DNA of 64,000 bases from Hyphomicrobiales bacterium (GCA_900473175.1 UCKM01000006.1:124001-188000); one strand, 5' to 3'. Positions 38,346 through 48,176 are shown, counted from the first letter of the stretch. The notes: generated by a model from the letters alone, not told the origin. Numbers and translations: made by a program.

Positions 38346-39505
38346 GCAGCCAGATCGGCGATGACCGAATTGAGCACAATCGCGCCTTCTGGCGTCGTAC
38401 GGATACGGCTGTTACCGACATATTCGATGAGGCCCTGCTCGGCGAGAGAAATGACGCGTTTCTCCTTGACGCTGTGGCCGGTCAGGCGCTCATAGCGGGA
38501 AAGATCAATACCTTCGACGAGCCGCAGGCCCATCAGCAGGAATTCATCACCTTCCTGCTCGCCGCTGAGGAATTCTTCTTCCACAACGCCGTGTCCACCG
38601 GTTTCCACTTTCTGCACCCACGTCTCCGGGTGTCTTTCAGTGATTGTGACGGTGCGCGTACCGTTCTCGATGAAACGGCCGTGCGCGCCGGGACCCACCC
38701 CGACATATTCGCCGTAGCGCCAGTAAACCAGATTGTGTTGCGATTCCGCACCCGAAACCGCGTGGTTGGAAATCTCATAGGCCGGCAGCCCATGCCGCGC
38801 GGTTACCTCCTGCGTTTCAGCGTAGAGGGCCGCCGCATGATCGCCATCGGGCGTGACCAGCCTTCCCGCCTTCCACAGATTAAAGAATGGCGTTCCCTCC
38901 TCAATGGTCAGTTGGTAAAGCGAAAGATGATCCGCGGCATAGGAAATGGCGCGGGCAAGTTCTTCACGCCATGCCTCGATGGTCTGGTCCGGCCGTGCAT
39001 AGATCAGATCGAAGGAGAGGCGCGGAAAAATCTCGCGTGCCAGCCCGATCGCGACCAGCGCTTCCTCGACGCTGTGCATCCGGCCGAGCCGACGGAGATC
39101 GGGATCATTGAGCGCCTGCACACCGAGCGAAACGCGATTGACGCCTGCCGTGCGGTAACCGCGAAAGCGTTCAGCCTCGACGCTGGTCGGATTGGCTTCC
39201 AGCGTGATCTCGATTCCTTGCGGCACATGCCAGTGGCGGGCAATCTCGTCGAGGATGGATCCCACTGTTTGCGGCTGCATTAGCGATGGTGTGCCGCCGC
39301 CAAGAAAGATGCTTGAAACGGTACGCTGGCCCGTCCGCTCACGCATCGTCGCGAGTTCGCGGGCGAAGGCGGCGGCAAAGCGTTGCTGGTCGACCGGCTG
39401 GTGCCGCACATGGGAATTGAAGTCGCAGTAAGGGCATTTGGCCATGCAGAAAGGCCAGTGGACATAGACACCAAATCCAGTCTCGGCTTTGTCGGGGTGA
39501 CTCAT
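38342..39505 (-). CDS. hemW: HemW-like radical SAM protein (coproporphyrinogen III oxidase-like)
   Basis: This 387-residue protein has the radical-SAM cluster motif in [19 protein letters not shown] (C-x3-C-x2-C, about residues 16-30). [19 protein letters not shown] and [12 protein letters not shown] follow, and the HemN C-terminal domain. HemW proteins bind and deliver heme rather than oxidise coproporphyrinogen. Like HemW, it lacks the extra N-terminal segment of HemN. ATG 39505 gives the 4-bp overlap with rdgB. ATG 39520 is an alternative. Confidence 0.92.
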   Translation of the reverse strand: MSHPDKAETGFGVYVHWPFCMAKCPYCDFNSHVRHQPVDQQRFAAAFARELATMRERTGQRTVSSIFLGGGTPSLMQPQTVGSILDEIARHWHVPQGIEITLEANPTSVEAERFRGYRTAGVNRVSLGVQALNDPDLRRLGRMHSVEEALVAIGLAREIFPRLSFDLIYARPDQTIEAWREELARAISYAADHLSLYQLTIEEGTPFFNLWKAGRLVTPDGDHAAALYAETQEVTARHGLPAYEISNHAVSGAESQHNLVYWRYGEYVGVGPGAHGRFIENGTRTVTITERHPETWVQKVETGGHGVVEEEFLSGEQEGDEFLLMGLRLVEGIDLSRYERLTGHSVKEKRVISLAEQGLIEYVGNSRIRTTPEGAIVLNSVIADLAA

Positions 39506-40149
39506 CCTGCGTCCAGACAATCTCGCGCAAACTGCTGAAATGCACGGGCGCGATGCGACAGCGCGTCGGAGTCGCCCGGTTTCCAGCCATGCTTCTGTTC
39601 CGCGGTCATTTCGCCGAAGGTCGTATCATGGCCTTCCGGCTTGAATACCGGATCGTAGCCGAAGCCGGCGGTGCCGCGCGGCGGCCAGACGATCTCGCCT
39701 TCGACCTCGCCGCGATAGTAATTCGCCTCGCCATCGGGCCAGGCAAGGCAGATGACGGAGACGAAACGGCCGCTGCGGTCCTGCGGCGCGCTTGCGCCCT
39801 TTTCCTGCAACGCCTTCTCGACCTTTTCCATGCCGTGGCCGAAATCGCGCCTTCCATCGGGCAATTCCGCCCAATTGGCGGTGTAGACGCCGGGATTGCC
39901 ACCTAGCGCGTCGACGCAGAGGCCGGAATCATCTGAAAGCGCAACGAGCCCGGTCGCCCTGGCAGCGGCCAACGCCTTGATATAGGCGTTCTCTTCGAAG
40001 GTCGTGCCCGTTTCGTCCGGCTCGGCCAAACCGAGATCGGCTGCAGATACCACCTCGAAGCCGAACGGACCGAGCAGATCAATCATTTCCCTGATCTTGC
40101 CTTGATTGTGACTGGCGACGAGCAGCTTGCCCTTTTCAAGTGTTCTCAT
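39502..40149 (-). CDS. rdgB: Non-canonical purine NTP pyrophosphatase (RdgB/HAM1)
   Basis: This 215-residue enzyme hydrolyses dITP, XTP and similar nucleotides. Motifs are [60 protein letters not shown] and [20 protein letters not shown], then SHRARAF. ATG 40149 overlaps the VOC-protein stop by 4 bp. The ATG at 40161 is in frame but lies inside that gene. Confidence 0.96.
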   Translation of the reverse strand: MRTLEKGKLLVASHNQGKIREMIDLLGPFGFEVVSAADLGLAEPDETGTTFEENAYIKALAAARATGLVALSDDSGLCVDALGGNPGVYTANWAELPDGRRDFGHGMEKVEKALQEKGASAPQDRSGRFVSVICLAWPDGEANYYRGEVEGEIVWPPRGTAGFGYDPVFKPEGHDTTFGEMTAEQKHGWKPGDSDALSHRARAFQQFARDCLDAG

Positions 40150-40556
40150 TTCAGATTCCATAATTTCGGTTCGGCAAACTCAATCGAATTTCCGGCAGGA
40201 TCGCGGAAGTACAACGAATGCGCGCCATTCGGCCAATCAAACTCGCTCTCAATGACAACATTGTTGGCCTCCAGATGGGATTTCCATTCGGCGATTTCAT
40301 CCCGTGTCGCGCGGAAACATACGTGACCCGGCCCCGTCGCTCCGTGCGACGGTATCGGCAGGCTGCCGGGCGGACGTTCATTGATCAGGACCGGATCGAA
40401 CAGGATGAGGACGCCAGAACCGCACCGGAAGAAAATCGAGCGCTTCGGCGTCTCCAGGATGATTTCAAGTCCGAGCATGCCCGCATAGAATGCCTTGGCC
40501 GCCGGAAGGTCGGTCACATAAAGCGCTGTTTCCAGTATGCCGGACGGTTGCATCAT
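40146..40556 (-). CDS. VOC-family (glyoxalase/dioxygenase fold) protein
   Basis: This 136-residue protein has two beta-alpha-beta-beta-beta units. The first is [27 protein letters not shown]. The second is [29 protein letters not shown], ending [17 protein letters not shown], where His and Glu are possible metal ligands. Substrate is unknown. It is embedded between rph and rdgB with 9 bp and -4 bp spacing, so it is co-expressed with RNA and nucleotide housekeeping genes. Confidence 0.88.
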   Translation of the reverse strand: MMQPSGILETALYVTDLPAAKAFYAGMLGLEIILETPKRSIFFRCGSGVLILFDPVLINERPPGSLPIPSHGATGPGHVCFRATRDEIAEWKSHLEANNVVIESEFDWPNGAHSLYFRDPAGNSIEFAEPKLWNLK

Positions 40557-40565
40557 ATTGGTCTT

Positions 40566-41282
40566 CTAGCCGACGGCCATCTTCTGCAGGGAGACGAGCC
40601 GGGTGATGCCATTGCGGGCAAGGCTCATCAGCGACAGCAATTCATCCTCCGAAAACGGCTCGCCCTCGGCCGTTCCCTGCACTTCAACGATACCACCCTT
40701 GCCTGTCATGACGAAATTGGCATCGGTCTGGGCGGTCGAATCTTCCTGGTAGTCGAGGTCGATAACCGGCGTGCCATCGGAAATACCGCATGATATCGCC
40801 GCTACATGATCCTTCAGGACCTTTTCCACCTTGATCATCTGGCGGGCTTCCATCCAGCTCAAGCATTCGTGCAGGGCAACCCAGCCGCCAGTGATCGCAG
40901 CGGTACGGGTGCCGCCATCGGCCTGGATCACGTCGCAGTCGACGGTGATCTGCACTTCGCCCAATGCCTGCAGATCAACCACCGCGCGCAGCGAGCGGGC
41001 AATCAGACGCTGGATTTCGAGTGTGCGGCCGCCCTGCTTCCCCGAAGACGCCTCGCGGCGCATGCGATCGCCCGTTGAGCGGGGCAACATGCCATATTCC
41101 GCCGTCACCCAACCCTTGCCGGTATTGCGCATCCAGCCGGGAACCTTTTCCTCAAGGCTGGCCGTGCAAAGCACGTGAGTGTCGCCGAACTTGACGAGGC
41201 ACGAGCCCTCCGCATGTTTGGAAATGCCGCGTTCAAAGGAAATGGCGCGCATTTCGTCGGGAGCTCGTTTGGAAGGACGCAT
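40566..41282 (-). CDS. rph: Ribonuclease PH
   Basis: This 238-residue phosphorolytic exoribonuclease trims tRNA 3-prime ends. It starts [42 protein letters not shown] and contains [52 protein letters not shown] and [18 protein letters not shown]. It leads the minus-strand run rph-VOC-rdgB-hemW-rsmI-yraN and is divergent from hrcA. Confidence 0.97.
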   Translation of the reverse strand: MRPSKRAPDEMRAISFERGISKHAEGSCLVKFGDTHVLCTASLEEKVPGWMRNTGKGWVTAEYGMLPRSTGDRMRREASSGKQGGRTLEIQRLIARSLRAVVDLQALGEVQITVDCDVIQADGGTRTAAITGGWVALHECLSWMEARQMIKVEKVLKDHVAAISCGISDGTPVIDLDYQEDSTAQTDANFVMTGKGGIVEVQGTAEGEPFSEDELLSLMSLARNGITRLVSLQKMAVG

Positions 41283-41347
41283 GGAAAGACCTCTTTGAAA
41301 ATCTGTTGGTCCGGCCTTTTAGCCGTGATGGCATGATGAAGCAAAGG

Positions 41348-41377
41348 CTTTGATGATTGGCGCGAGAGTGCTTATAT
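41348..41377 (+). promoter_or_regulatory. Possible heat-shock (RpoH-type) promoter for hrcA
   Basis: CTTTGA (41348-41353), a 17-bp spacer and CTTATAT (41371-41377) resemble alphaproteobacterial RpoH promoters. GAGTGCTTA at 41366-41374 is close to one half of the CIRCE element recognised by HrcA, but the inverted partner is missing. Confidence 0.35.
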
Positions 41378-41409
41378 CACAGCCGTAACAAACAGAAGTA
41401 CGAGGCACG

Positions 41410-42480
41410 ATGAACAGGGCTGTGGTTCCGGAGACGTTGCAATCGCTCGACCAGCGGTCGCGAGACATTTTCCGGCGGATCGTCGAGAGCTATCTTGGCG
41501 ATGGCGAGCCGGTGGGATCGCGCAACCTGTCGCGCATTCTGCCTGTTTCGCTCTCCCCGGCGACGATCCGCAACGTGATGAGCGATCTTGAACATCTCGG
41601 CCTCGTCTACGCACCGCACATTTCGGCCGGACGGCTACCGACGCAGCTTGGCCTGCGCTTCTTTGTCGACGCCTTCATGGAAGTCGGCGATCTACCCGCC
41701 GCCGATCGCAACTCCATCGAAGCGCAGGTCCGCGCTTCAAGCGAAGACTCCTCTTCCGAGAATGTCCTGACGCAGGCAAGCCAGATCCTCTCCGGCATGT
41801 CGCGCGGGGCGGGGCTTGTGCTTGCCACCAAAGCCGAAGGCGCCCTGAAGCATATCGAATTTGTCCGCCTCGAACCAACAAAAGCACTGGCCGTGCTTGT
41901 CACCCAGAGCGGCGATATCGAAAACCGTGTGATCGACCTGCCGATCGGGGTAACGCCATCGCAGTTGATCGAGGCGTCGAACTTCCTCAATGCACACATT
42001 CAGGGTCGTACCATCAGTGAGGCGCGGCAGGAAATCGCGCGTTTGAAAGACGAAACGCAACAGGCGCTCGATGTCCTGTCACAACATCTGGTTGAGCAGG
42101 GTCTTGCAGTCTGGGGCGGCGCCGGAGGCGGGCAGCCGGCCCGTTTGATCGTACGCGGGCGCGGCAATCTGCTCGATTCGATCAACGCCGAGGCTGACCT
42201 TGATCGTCTGCGCCACCTCTTCGACGATCTCGAAACCAAGGAGGGAACGCTCCAGCTTCTCGATCTGGCGGAAGCGGGACCTGGCGTGCGCATCTTCATC
42301 GGTTCGGAAAACAAGCTGTTCTCGCTTTCCGGCTCGTCGCTGGTCATCGCTCCCTATCGTGATTCAGAACAGCGCGTGATCGGCGCCCTTGGCGTCATCG
42401 GTCCGACCCGGCTCAACTACGCCCGCATCGTGCCCATGGTCGACTATACCGCCCAGCTCGTATCCCGCCTGTTGCGATAA
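41410..42480 (+). CDS. hrcA: Heat-inducible transcription repressor HrcA
   Basis: This 356-residue repressor has an N-terminal winged helix (LDQRSRDIFRRIVESYLGDGEPVGSRNLSRILPVSLSPATIRNVMSDLEHLGLVYAPHISAGRLPTQLGLRFFVDAFME, about residues 13-95). The C-terminal HrcA core reads VLVTQSGDIENRVI and ending in GVIGPTRLNYARIVPMVDYTAQLV. It represses groESL and similar operons at CIRCE sites. grpE follows after 67 bp on the same strand, the usual order. Confidence 0.96.
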   Translation: MNRAVVPETLQSLDQRSRDIFRRIVESYLGDGEPVGSRNLSRILPVSLSPATIRNVMSDLEHLGLVYAPHISAGRLPTQLGLRFFVDAFMEVGDLPAADRNSIEAQVRASSEDSSSENVLTQASQILSGMSRGAGLVLATKAEGALKHIEFVRLEPTKALAVLVTQSGDIENRVIDLPIGVTPSQLIEASNFLNAHIQGRTISEARQEIARLKDETQQALDVLSQHLVEQGLAVWGGAGGGQPARLIVRGRGNLLDSINAEADLDRLRHLFDDLETKEGTLQLLDLAEAGPGVRIFIGSENKLFSLSGSSLVIAPYRDSEQRVIGALGVIGPTRLNYARIVPMVDYTAQLVSRLLR

Positions 42481-42547
42481 GACTTGATTTTCAAGAGCCA
42501 AACGTCGATATCCAGCGCAACTTACGAAAAATGAACGGACAGGATAG

Positions 42548-43252
42548 ATGGCTGAAGACAAGAAACTTCACGACACCCCCGATCTCGACCAGCGCGACCT
42601 GAAAAATCCGCGCGATCGGGATGCGCTGAAGCGCGCTGCCGATGATTTTCTGAAATCGCGCAAAGCCGAGGAATTCGCCCTTGCGCAGGAAGACCAGGAG
42701 CAAAGCTCCAGCGCCGAACTCGATGCGCTGCGCGCCGAAAACGGCGATCTGAAGGACCAGTTATTACGTCTTGCGGCGGATATGGAGAACTTGCGCAAGC
42801 GCACCGCTCGCGACGTTCACGACGCCCGCACCTATTCGGTCGCCAATTTTGCCCGCGACATGCTCGCGGTGTCGGACAATCTGAAGCGCGCGCTCGAAGC
42901 TGTTCCGGCCGATGCCCTTACCAGCGGCGACGCTGGCCTGAAGAGCCTCATTGAGGGTGTCGACATGACCGAACGCTCCATGCTGACGGCCATGGAACGT
43001 CACGGCGTCAAGAAGATCGAGCCGCAGGGACAGAAGTTCGATCCGAACTTCCATCAGGCGATGTTCGAGATTCCCAACGCCGAGGTGCCGCACAATACGG
43101 TGTTGCAGGTCGCGCAAGCAGGCTTCGTCATCGGCGATCGCGTGCTGCGCCCGGCGCTCGTCGGCGTGTCCAAGGGTGGTCCCAAGCAGGCGGCGAGCGA
43201 AGGCCAGCCTGAGCCCGGCCCGATCAACCCACAGGCAGAACGAGACGCCTGA
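42548..43252 (+). CDS. grpE: Nucleotide exchange factor GrpE
   Basis: This 234-residue cochaperone of DnaK has a charged N-terminal coiled-coil region (about residues 1-90). The GrpE core follows ([49 protein letters not shown]) with the beta-domain ([58 protein letters not shown]). ATG 42548 has ACAGGAT upstream. A strong terminator-like hairpin follows. Confidence 0.96.
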   Translation: MAEDKKLHDTPDLDQRDLKNPRDRDALKRAADDFLKSRKAEEFALAQEDQEQSSSAELDALRAENGDLKDQLLRLAADMENLRKRTARDVHDARTYSVANFARDMLAVSDNLKRALEAVPADALTSGDAGLKSLIEGVDMTERSMLTAMERHGVKKIEPQGQKFDPNFHQAMFEIPNAEVPHNTVLQVAQAGFVIGDRVLRPALVGVSKGGPKQAASEGQPEPGPINPQAERDA

Positions 43253-43278
43253 TCTGATCATGTGAAGACGCTTTCAGG

Positions 43279-43317
43279 GCCGCGCCCCCGGTATCGGGAT
43301 GCGGCTCTTTTCATTTT
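43279..43317 (+). terminator. Terminator after grpE
   Basis: GCCGC (43279-43283) and GCGGC (43301-43305) enclose an inner CCCG/CGGG stem with a GTAT loop, followed by TCTTTTCATTTT. It is 26 bases past the grpE stop and has the form of an intrinsic terminator. Confidence 0.75.
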
Positions 43318-43365
43318 GCGATCATGCTCTATCGTTGGCCAACCAATGGCGAGGGGGAACTGCCG

Positions 43366-44046
43366 ATGACCATGATCCAGCTCTTCAACTACGCCGGAAT
43401 ATTCGTCTTTGCGGCAACGGGCGCACTTGCAGCATCGCGGCGCCAACTCGACATCATGGCTTTCATCTTTCTTGCCGCCGTCACCGGTATCGGCGGCGGT
43501 ACCTTGCGCGATCTCATCCTCGGCGTGCCGGTATTCTGGGTCAAGGACCCAGGCAATCTTCTCGTCTGCGCCGCGGCTGCCATCGTTGTCTATTTCTCCG
43601 CCAATCTCTTGGAGTCGCGCTACCGCGTTCTCCTATGGCTCGATGCAATCGGCCTTGCCGCCTATAGCGTCATAGGCGCCGCGAAAAGTCTGGCGCTCGG
43701 CTTCGATTCGACAATTGCCGTAGTCACCGGCATCATGACAGCAACCTTTGGGGGCATTCTGCGCGATATCATATCGGGTGAGCCGTCAGTGGTGATGCGG
43801 CGCGAAATCTATGTGACGGCGGCGCTGGCAGGGTCGCTCGTATATATCCTTCTGCACGGTATTACGGCAAAGCCGGAGATTTCGGCCCTCGCCGCGTCGC
43901 TCACCGCCTTCGCGGTTCGCGGCGGCGCGCTTTATTTCGGCTGGTGCCTGCCCAGCTATCACAAGCCCGGCCGCACGACCGCAGAGCTTGAGCGCGAAGG
44001 CGTGATCAGAGGAGCCCCGCCTGCTCCGCCGCGAGCTTCAGATTGA
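43366..44046 (+). CDS. TRIC-type cation channel family protein (UPF0126/YadS)
   Basis: This 226-residue membrane protein has two repeats of a three-helix unit, each with the GxGGG motif: GIGGGTLRDLILGVPVFW and ATFGGILRDIISGEPSVVM. These are the hallmark of the bacterial TRIC/UPF0126 family, monovalent-cation channels. About seven hydrophobic segments are visible. ATG 43366 has GAGGGGGAA upstream. The frame from 43324 adds 14 non-conserved residues. Its last 41 bp overlap the convergent kinase gene. Confidence 0.88.
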   Translation: MTMIQLFNYAGIFVFAATGALAASRRQLDIMAFIFLAAVTGIGGGTLRDLILGVPVFWVKDPGNLLVCAAAAIVVYFSANLLESRYRVLLWLDAIGLAAYSVIGAAKSLALGFDSTIAVVTGIMTATFGGILRDIISGEPSVVMRREIYVTAALAGSLVYILLHGITAKPEISALAASLTAFAVRGGALYFGWCLPSYHKPGRTTAELEREGVIRGAPPAPPRASD

Positions 44047-44998
44047 GCTGCGGGCGTGGACCGATCTGCTGGATTACGAGGCCTGCTGTCAGCGAGCCAA
44101 GCCGGGCACAATCGGTGAACGAACGCCCGGTCGTATAGCCAAACAGGAAACCGGCGGCATAAAGATCGCCAGCGCCGGTCGTATCGACGAGTTCGGCGAT
44201 CTCGATTGCAGGGACTGCAACAGTTTCATCCTTCGAGACCACGACCGAACCCTTCTCCGAGCGGGTAACGGCTGCCAGTTTGCAATCCTTGCGGATCAGC
44301 TCGAGGCCTTTTTCGAAATCATCGGTCTGATAGAGTGATTTCAGCTCCGCTTCGTTGGCGAAGACAATATCGACCGTACCGGAACGCATCAGGTCGAGGA
44401 ATTCTTCACGATAGCGGTCAACACAGAACGGATCGGAAAGCGTCATTGATACTTCACGCTTGTGTTCGTGGGCAATCCTGGCCGACAGGCGGATTGCTTC
44501 CTTGGCGCGTGGCGGATCCCAGAGATAGCCTTCGAAATAGGTCACTTTGGCTTCCGAGACCTTGGAACTCTCGACGTCCTCGGGTCCGAGCTCGACGCAG
44601 GCGCCAAGATAGGTGTTCATTGAACGCTCGCCATCGGGCGTTACGAAGATCATTGAACGGGCAGTGGGCGGCGGTGACGCCAGCACGCGCGTATCGAAAG
44701 CGACGCCCTGTGAGCGAATATCGTGGGTGAAGACATGACCGAGCTGATCATCGGCGACTTTGCCGAAATAGGCGGCTCGTCCGCCAAGACTTGCAACGCC
44801 CGCAGCGGTATTGCCGGCGCTTCCACCCGATGCCTCGATCGCCGGTCCCATGCGCTCATAGAGAAACTCCGCGCGATCGGCGTCGATCAGATTCATTGCA
44901 TTCTTGATTATGCCGTTCTTGATGATGAAATCGTCATCGGTGCGGGCAATGATATCGACAATGGCGTTGCCGATGCAAAGCACGTCATAGCTGGACAT
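44006..44998 (-). CDS. PfkB-family carbohydrate/adenosine kinase
   Basis: This 330-residue kinase starts SYDVLCIGNAIVDIIARTDD. It has the PfkB signature 1 region GGSAGNTAAGVASLGGRAAYFGKVADDQLG (about residues 58-87) and signature 2 VDTTGAGDLYAAGFLFGYTTGRSF with the catalytic Asp (about 275-300). The subfamily is the adenosine-kinase-like group common in Hyphomicrobiales, so adenosine or a related nucleoside or sugar is the likely substrate. It overlaps the preceding channel gene tail to tail. Confidence 0.9.
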   Translation of the reverse strand: MSSYDVLCIGNAIVDIIARTDDDFIIKNGIIKNAMNLIDADRAEFLYERMGPAIEASGGSAGNTAAGVASLGGRAAYFGKVADDQLGHVFTHDIRSQGVAFDTRVLASPPPTARSMIFVTPDGERSMNTYLGACVELGPEDVESSKVSEAKVTYFEGYLWDPPRAKEAIRLSARIAHEHKREVSMTLSDPFCVDRYREEFLDLMRSGTVDIVFANEAELKSLYQTDDFEKGLELIRKDCKLAAVTRSEKGSVVVSKDETVAVPAIEIAELVDTTGAGDLYAAGFLFGYTTGRSFTDCARLGSLTAGLVIQQIGPRPQLNLKLAAEQAGLL

Positions 44999-45143
44999 GA
45001 AAACTCCGGGATTGATCTGATCGCGTACCTGTTGCGGTTGTTTTGACTTGCTCTAGCGCGTCGCGTCCCAATTTGCCACCCCTCACTTCAGTCAGGTCCT
45101 TGTCCGAAGAGCTAGCGGCGCCTATGTGCGACGGGCAACGCTT

Positions 45144-45887
45144 ATGGAGCAACAATATCCAATGATCCTCGAAAGTGCCCGCGCCGCGGCCAGTCATCTC
45201 TTTCGTCCGGAATTCCGCGCCGTTCTGTGGAAGTCGCTCGGCTTGACCTTTCTGTTGCTCCTGGGCGCCTGGTTTGGTTTGCGCGAACTGTTCGAAGTTC
45301 TGGCCCTGCCCTTTTTCGACCAGATGATGCCAGACTTGCCGGCATGGACCGGATGGGTCGGTTTCATCGCCGGCATCTTCGCCAGTATTGGCCTGGCGCT
45401 CCTATTGGCGATTTTGATCGGCCCTGTCACCGCGATCGTGGCAGGACTGTTTCTCGATGACGTGGCTGAAGTGGTGGAAAGGGAAGACTATCCGCTGGAT
45501 CCACCAGGCCAGCCGCTGCCGGCAGTCCGGTCGCTCATCCTGTCGATCAAGTTCTTCGGCGTCGTCATCGCGGGCAATATCATTGCGCTGTTGATGCTCC
45601 TGATTCCCGGAATCAACTTCATCGCCTTCTTTGTCGTCAATGGTTATCTGCTCGGCCGCGAATTCTTCGAGTTCGCCGCCATGCGCTTTCAGCCCGAGGA
45701 CGAGGCCAAGGCGCTGCGTGCGAGAAACGCGACAACTGTCTTCCTCGCGGGGCTCGTCATCGCAGCCTTCATGGCGATCCCGCTTCTCAACCTTCTGACG
45801 CCGCTCTTCGCCGCGGCGATGATGGTGCATCTGCACAAGGCGGTGGCGGGCACAGAGCGGCCGGTCGCCGTACGCGATTCAGTCTAG
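45144..45887 (+). CDS. EI24/CysZ-domain membrane protein
   Basis: This roughly 247-residue protein has four to six hydrophobic helices: SLGLTFLLLLGAWFGL, GFIAGIFASIGLALLLAILIGPVTAIVAGLF, FFGVVIAGNIIALLMLLIPGINFIAFFVVNGYLLGREFFEF and FLAGLVIAAFMAIPLLNLLTPLFAAAMMV. The G-R-E-F-F-E-F motif is typical of the EI24 domain family (CysZ relatives, sulfate transport). True CysZ function is not assured. Starts at 45126 (GTG), 45144 and 45162 (ATG) are all possible, and none has an ideal Shine-Dalgarno. Confidence 0.8.
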   Translation: MEQQYPMILESARAAASHLFRPEFRAVLWKSLGLTFLLLLGAWFGLRELFEVLALPFFDQMMPDLPAWTGWVGFIAGIFASIGLALLLAILIGPVTAIVAGLFLDDVAEVVEREDYPLDPPGQPLPAVRSLILSIKFFGVVIAGNIIALLMLLIPGINFIAFFVVNGYLLGREFFEFAAMRFQPEDEAKALRARNATTVFLAGLVIAAFMAIPLLNLLTPLFAAAMMVHLHKAVAGTERPVAVRDSV

Positions 45888-46639
45888 ATAATTTGTGGGG
45901 GCAACGGCACCAGCGGCGCCGGGATTTCCGAGGTTTTCTCCGCCGCCTTGCAGATATCGGCAATGACACAGGCACGGCATTCCGGTTTGCGTGCCTTGCA
46001 GACATAGCGCCCGTGCAGGATCAGCCAGTGATGCGCATGGTAGAGATATTCTGATGGAATGACCTTCATCAGCCGGGCTTCCACCTCTTCAGGCGTTTTG
46101 CCCGGGGCAAGACCAAGCCGGTTGCCTATTCGGAAGATGTGCGTGTCGACCGCCATCGTCGATTGGCCGAACGCCATGTTGAGCACAACATTGGCGGTCT
46201 TGCGCCCGACGCCGGGCAGTTTGACCAATTCCTCCCGATCGTTCGGTACAACGCTTGCATATTGCGTGATCAGGGCATGCGACAGGGCGATGACGTTCTT
46301 AGCCTTGTTGCGCCAGAGCCCGATGGTGCGGATATATTCGCCAAGCTTATCGACGCCGAGGGCCACCATTTTCTCAGGCGTATCCGCCACCTTGAAGAGG
46401 GAGCGCGTCGCCTTGTTCACGCCCGCATCCGTCGCTTGCGCAGAAAGGGCCACAGCAACGAGCAGAGTGAACGGATTGACATGTTCGAGTTCGCCCCTTG
46501 GTTCAGGACGCTGGATCGAGAACCTTCGGAACATTTCATGGATCTCTGCCGCTGTGTAGCGGGTGCCGGGCACGAGCCTTGGTTTGGTGGGTTTGGCACT
46601 CACGTCAATCTGATCGATTTTAGGCTTGGGATTTTGCAT
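45884..46639 (-). CDS. nth: Endonuclease III
   Basis: This 251-residue base-excision repair glycosylase/AP lyase has the helix-hairpin-helix and catalytic Lys in LVKLPGVGRKTANVVLNMAFG, the catalytic Asp in VDTHIFRIGNRLGL, and the [4Fe-4S] ligands C-x6-C-x2-C-x5-C in CKARKPECRACVIADIC (about residues 215-231). ATG 46639 is the family-like start. The open frame to 46804 runs antisense through the DUF2244 gene and is rejected. It is divergent from DUF2244, with only 22 bp between starts. Confidence 0.96.
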   Translation of the reverse strand: MQNPKPKIDQIDVSAKPTKPRLVPGTRYTAAEIHEMFRRFSIQRPEPRGELEHVNPFTLLVAVALSAQATDAGVNKATRSLFKVADTPEKMVALGVDKLGEYIRTIGLWRNKAKNVIALSHALITQYASVVPNDREELVKLPGVGRKTANVVLNMAFGQSTMAVDTHIFRIGNRLGLAPGKTPEEVEARLMKVIPSEYLYHAHHWLILHGRYVCKARKPECRACVIADICKAAEKTSEIPAPLVPLPPQII

Positions 46640-46661
46640 GGTCCATCTATACTTGAGTGCC

Positions 46662-47168
46662 ATGAGCCAAACAATAAACCCGATCGACCCGGCCGCCATG
46701 AACGAGGAAGAAATCTTCCGAGCGTTGCTTGTGCCACACCGGTCGCTGGGGCGGAAAGGCTTCCTCATCCTGATGGGCACACTCGGCGCCAGCGGTTTTC
46801 TCACCGGCCTGTTCTTCCTGTCGATCGGAGCCTGGCCGGTCCTTGGCTTTTTTGGGCTCGATATCCTGATTGTCTATGTCGCCTTCCGGATGAACTACAT
46901 CTCGGCGAAAGCGCATGAAGAAGTGACCATATCGCGCATCGCCCTGCATATCCGGCAGGTAGCGCCGTCAGGCCGGATAAAATTTCACGAGTTCAACCCA
47001 TTCTGGGCCCGGTTCAGCGTCGCCCGCCACGCGGAAATCGGCATCACTTCGATGAGGGTCGAGGGACAGGGCAAGGCCGTGACCATCGGCTCTTTTCTCA
47101 ACCCGGACGACCGCGAAAGCTTTGCTTCAGCTTTCCAGATGGCGCTCGCCGCCGCCAAGGGCCGATAA
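46662..47168 (+). CDS. DUF2244 family membrane protein
   Basis: This 168-residue protein has an N-terminal RALLVPHRSLGRKGFLILMGTLGASGFLTGLFFLSIGAWPVLGFFGLDILIVYVAFRMNY, giving two transmembrane helices, followed by a soluble half (ISRIALHIRQVAPSGRIKFHEFNPFWARF) and IGSFLNPDDRESFASAFQMAL. These match DUF2244, an alphaproteobacterial integral membrane family of unknown role commonly beside nth. ATG 46662 has CTTGAGTGC upstream, a weak Shine-Dalgarno. Confidence 0.88.
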   Translation: MSQTINPIDPAAMNEEEIFRALLVPHRSLGRKGFLILMGTLGASGFLTGLFFLSIGAWPVLGFFGLDILIVYVAFRMNYISAKAHEEVTISRIALHIRQVAPSGRIKFHEFNPFWARFSVARHAEIGITSMRVEGQGKAVTIGSFLNPDDRESFASAFQMALAAAKGR

Positions 47169-47245
47169 GTTGAGCACCGTCAAGAATCGGGTGGCGACGA
47201 AGGTCCCAGCGTGGTCATATAGCCCTCAACAGCGAGGTTAAACTT

Positions 47246-48151
47246 ATGAAACCACAGGCCATACTCCAGAAGGACATCACCCCCACCGGCGACGATTACG
47301 CGATCGTCAGCCACATCATCGAACGCATCAGCAAGGATTATCGCGATCAGCCGTCGCTTGAGATCCTTGCCCGCGATACGGGACTGTCGCCGACGGCATT
47401 ACAGAAGCTCTTTACCCGTTGGGCCGGCCTTTCGCCAAAGGGCTTCCTGCAGGCCGTAACAATAGACCACGCCCGCCGTCTGCTCGACGAGGGCATGCCG
47501 CTGCTCGAAACCGCGTATGAAACCGGGCTGTCCGGCCCGGGGCGACTGCACGATCTGTTCGTCACGCATGAGGGCATGTCGCCCGGCGATTACAAGAGCC
47601 GCGGTGCTGGCTTGACCATCCGCTACGGCTTTCTCATATCGCCATTCGGGCTGGCGCTGATCATGGTGACCGATCGCGGCCTTGCCGGACTGGCCTTCGC
47701 CGATCCCGGCAAGGAGCGCGAGGCGCTTGCCGACATGTCGTCGCGCTGGCCGAACGCCACTTATGTCGAGGATCTCGCTGCCACCGCGCCCTATGCCGCA
47801 CGGATTTTCAACCCGGCTGAGTGGCGCGCGGACCGGCCGCTCAAGGTGGTCACGATCGGTACGGACTTCCAGCTGCGTGTATGGGAGGCCCTGCTCAAGA
47901 TCCCGATGGGCAAGTGCGTCGCCTACTCGGATATTGCCGCAGAGATCGGTTCCCCCAATGCATCGCGTGCGGTCGGTGCCGCAGTGGGCGCCAACCCGGT
48001 GTCGTTTGTCGTACCCTGCCACCGCGCGGTGGGTAAATCGGGCGCTCTCACCGGGTACCACTGGGGCTTGACTCGCAAGCGCGCGATCCTTGGGTGGGAG
48101 GCTGGCCAGATGGCGCAGAATGAGTCCGTCGACCAGGCGCGTTCCGGGTAG
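47246..48151 (+). CDS. Ada-like methylated-DNA-protein-cysteine methyltransferase with AraC domain
   Basis: This 301-residue protein fuses an AraC helix-turn-helix (about residues 15-115: YRDQPSLEILARDTGLSPTALQKLFTRWAGLSPKGFLQAVTIDHARRLL) to a methyltransferase domain (FQLRVWEALLKIPMGKCVAYSDIAAEIGSPNASRAVGAAVGANPVSFVVPCHRAVGKSG). The acceptor Cys is in PCHR (C258). The N-terminal zinc domain of full Ada, which senses methylphosphotriesters, is missing. It repairs O6-methylguanine and may auto-regulate. ATG 47246 has AGCGAGG upstream. Confidence 0.93.
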   Translation: MKPQAILQKDITPTGDDYAIVSHIIERISKDYRDQPSLEILARDTGLSPTALQKLFTRWAGLSPKGFLQAVTIDHARRLLDEGMPLLETAYETGLSGPGRLHDLFVTHEGMSPGDYKSRGAGLTIRYGFLISPFGLALIMVTDRGLAGLAFADPGKEREALADMSSRWPNATYVEDLAATAPYAARIFNPAEWRADRPLKVVTIGTDFQLRVWEALLKIPMGKCVAYSDIAAEIGSPNASRAVGAAVGANPVSFVVPCHRAVGKSGALTGYHWGLTRKRAILGWEAGQMAQNESVDQARSG

Positions 48152-48176
48152 GATCGCTGTACATCCAAACACAAAT

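Noticed and set aside
41283-41409. Full CIRCE element upstream of hrcA
   Set aside because: Only one half-site (GAGTGCTTA) is present. I found no TTAGCACTC partner at the required distance.
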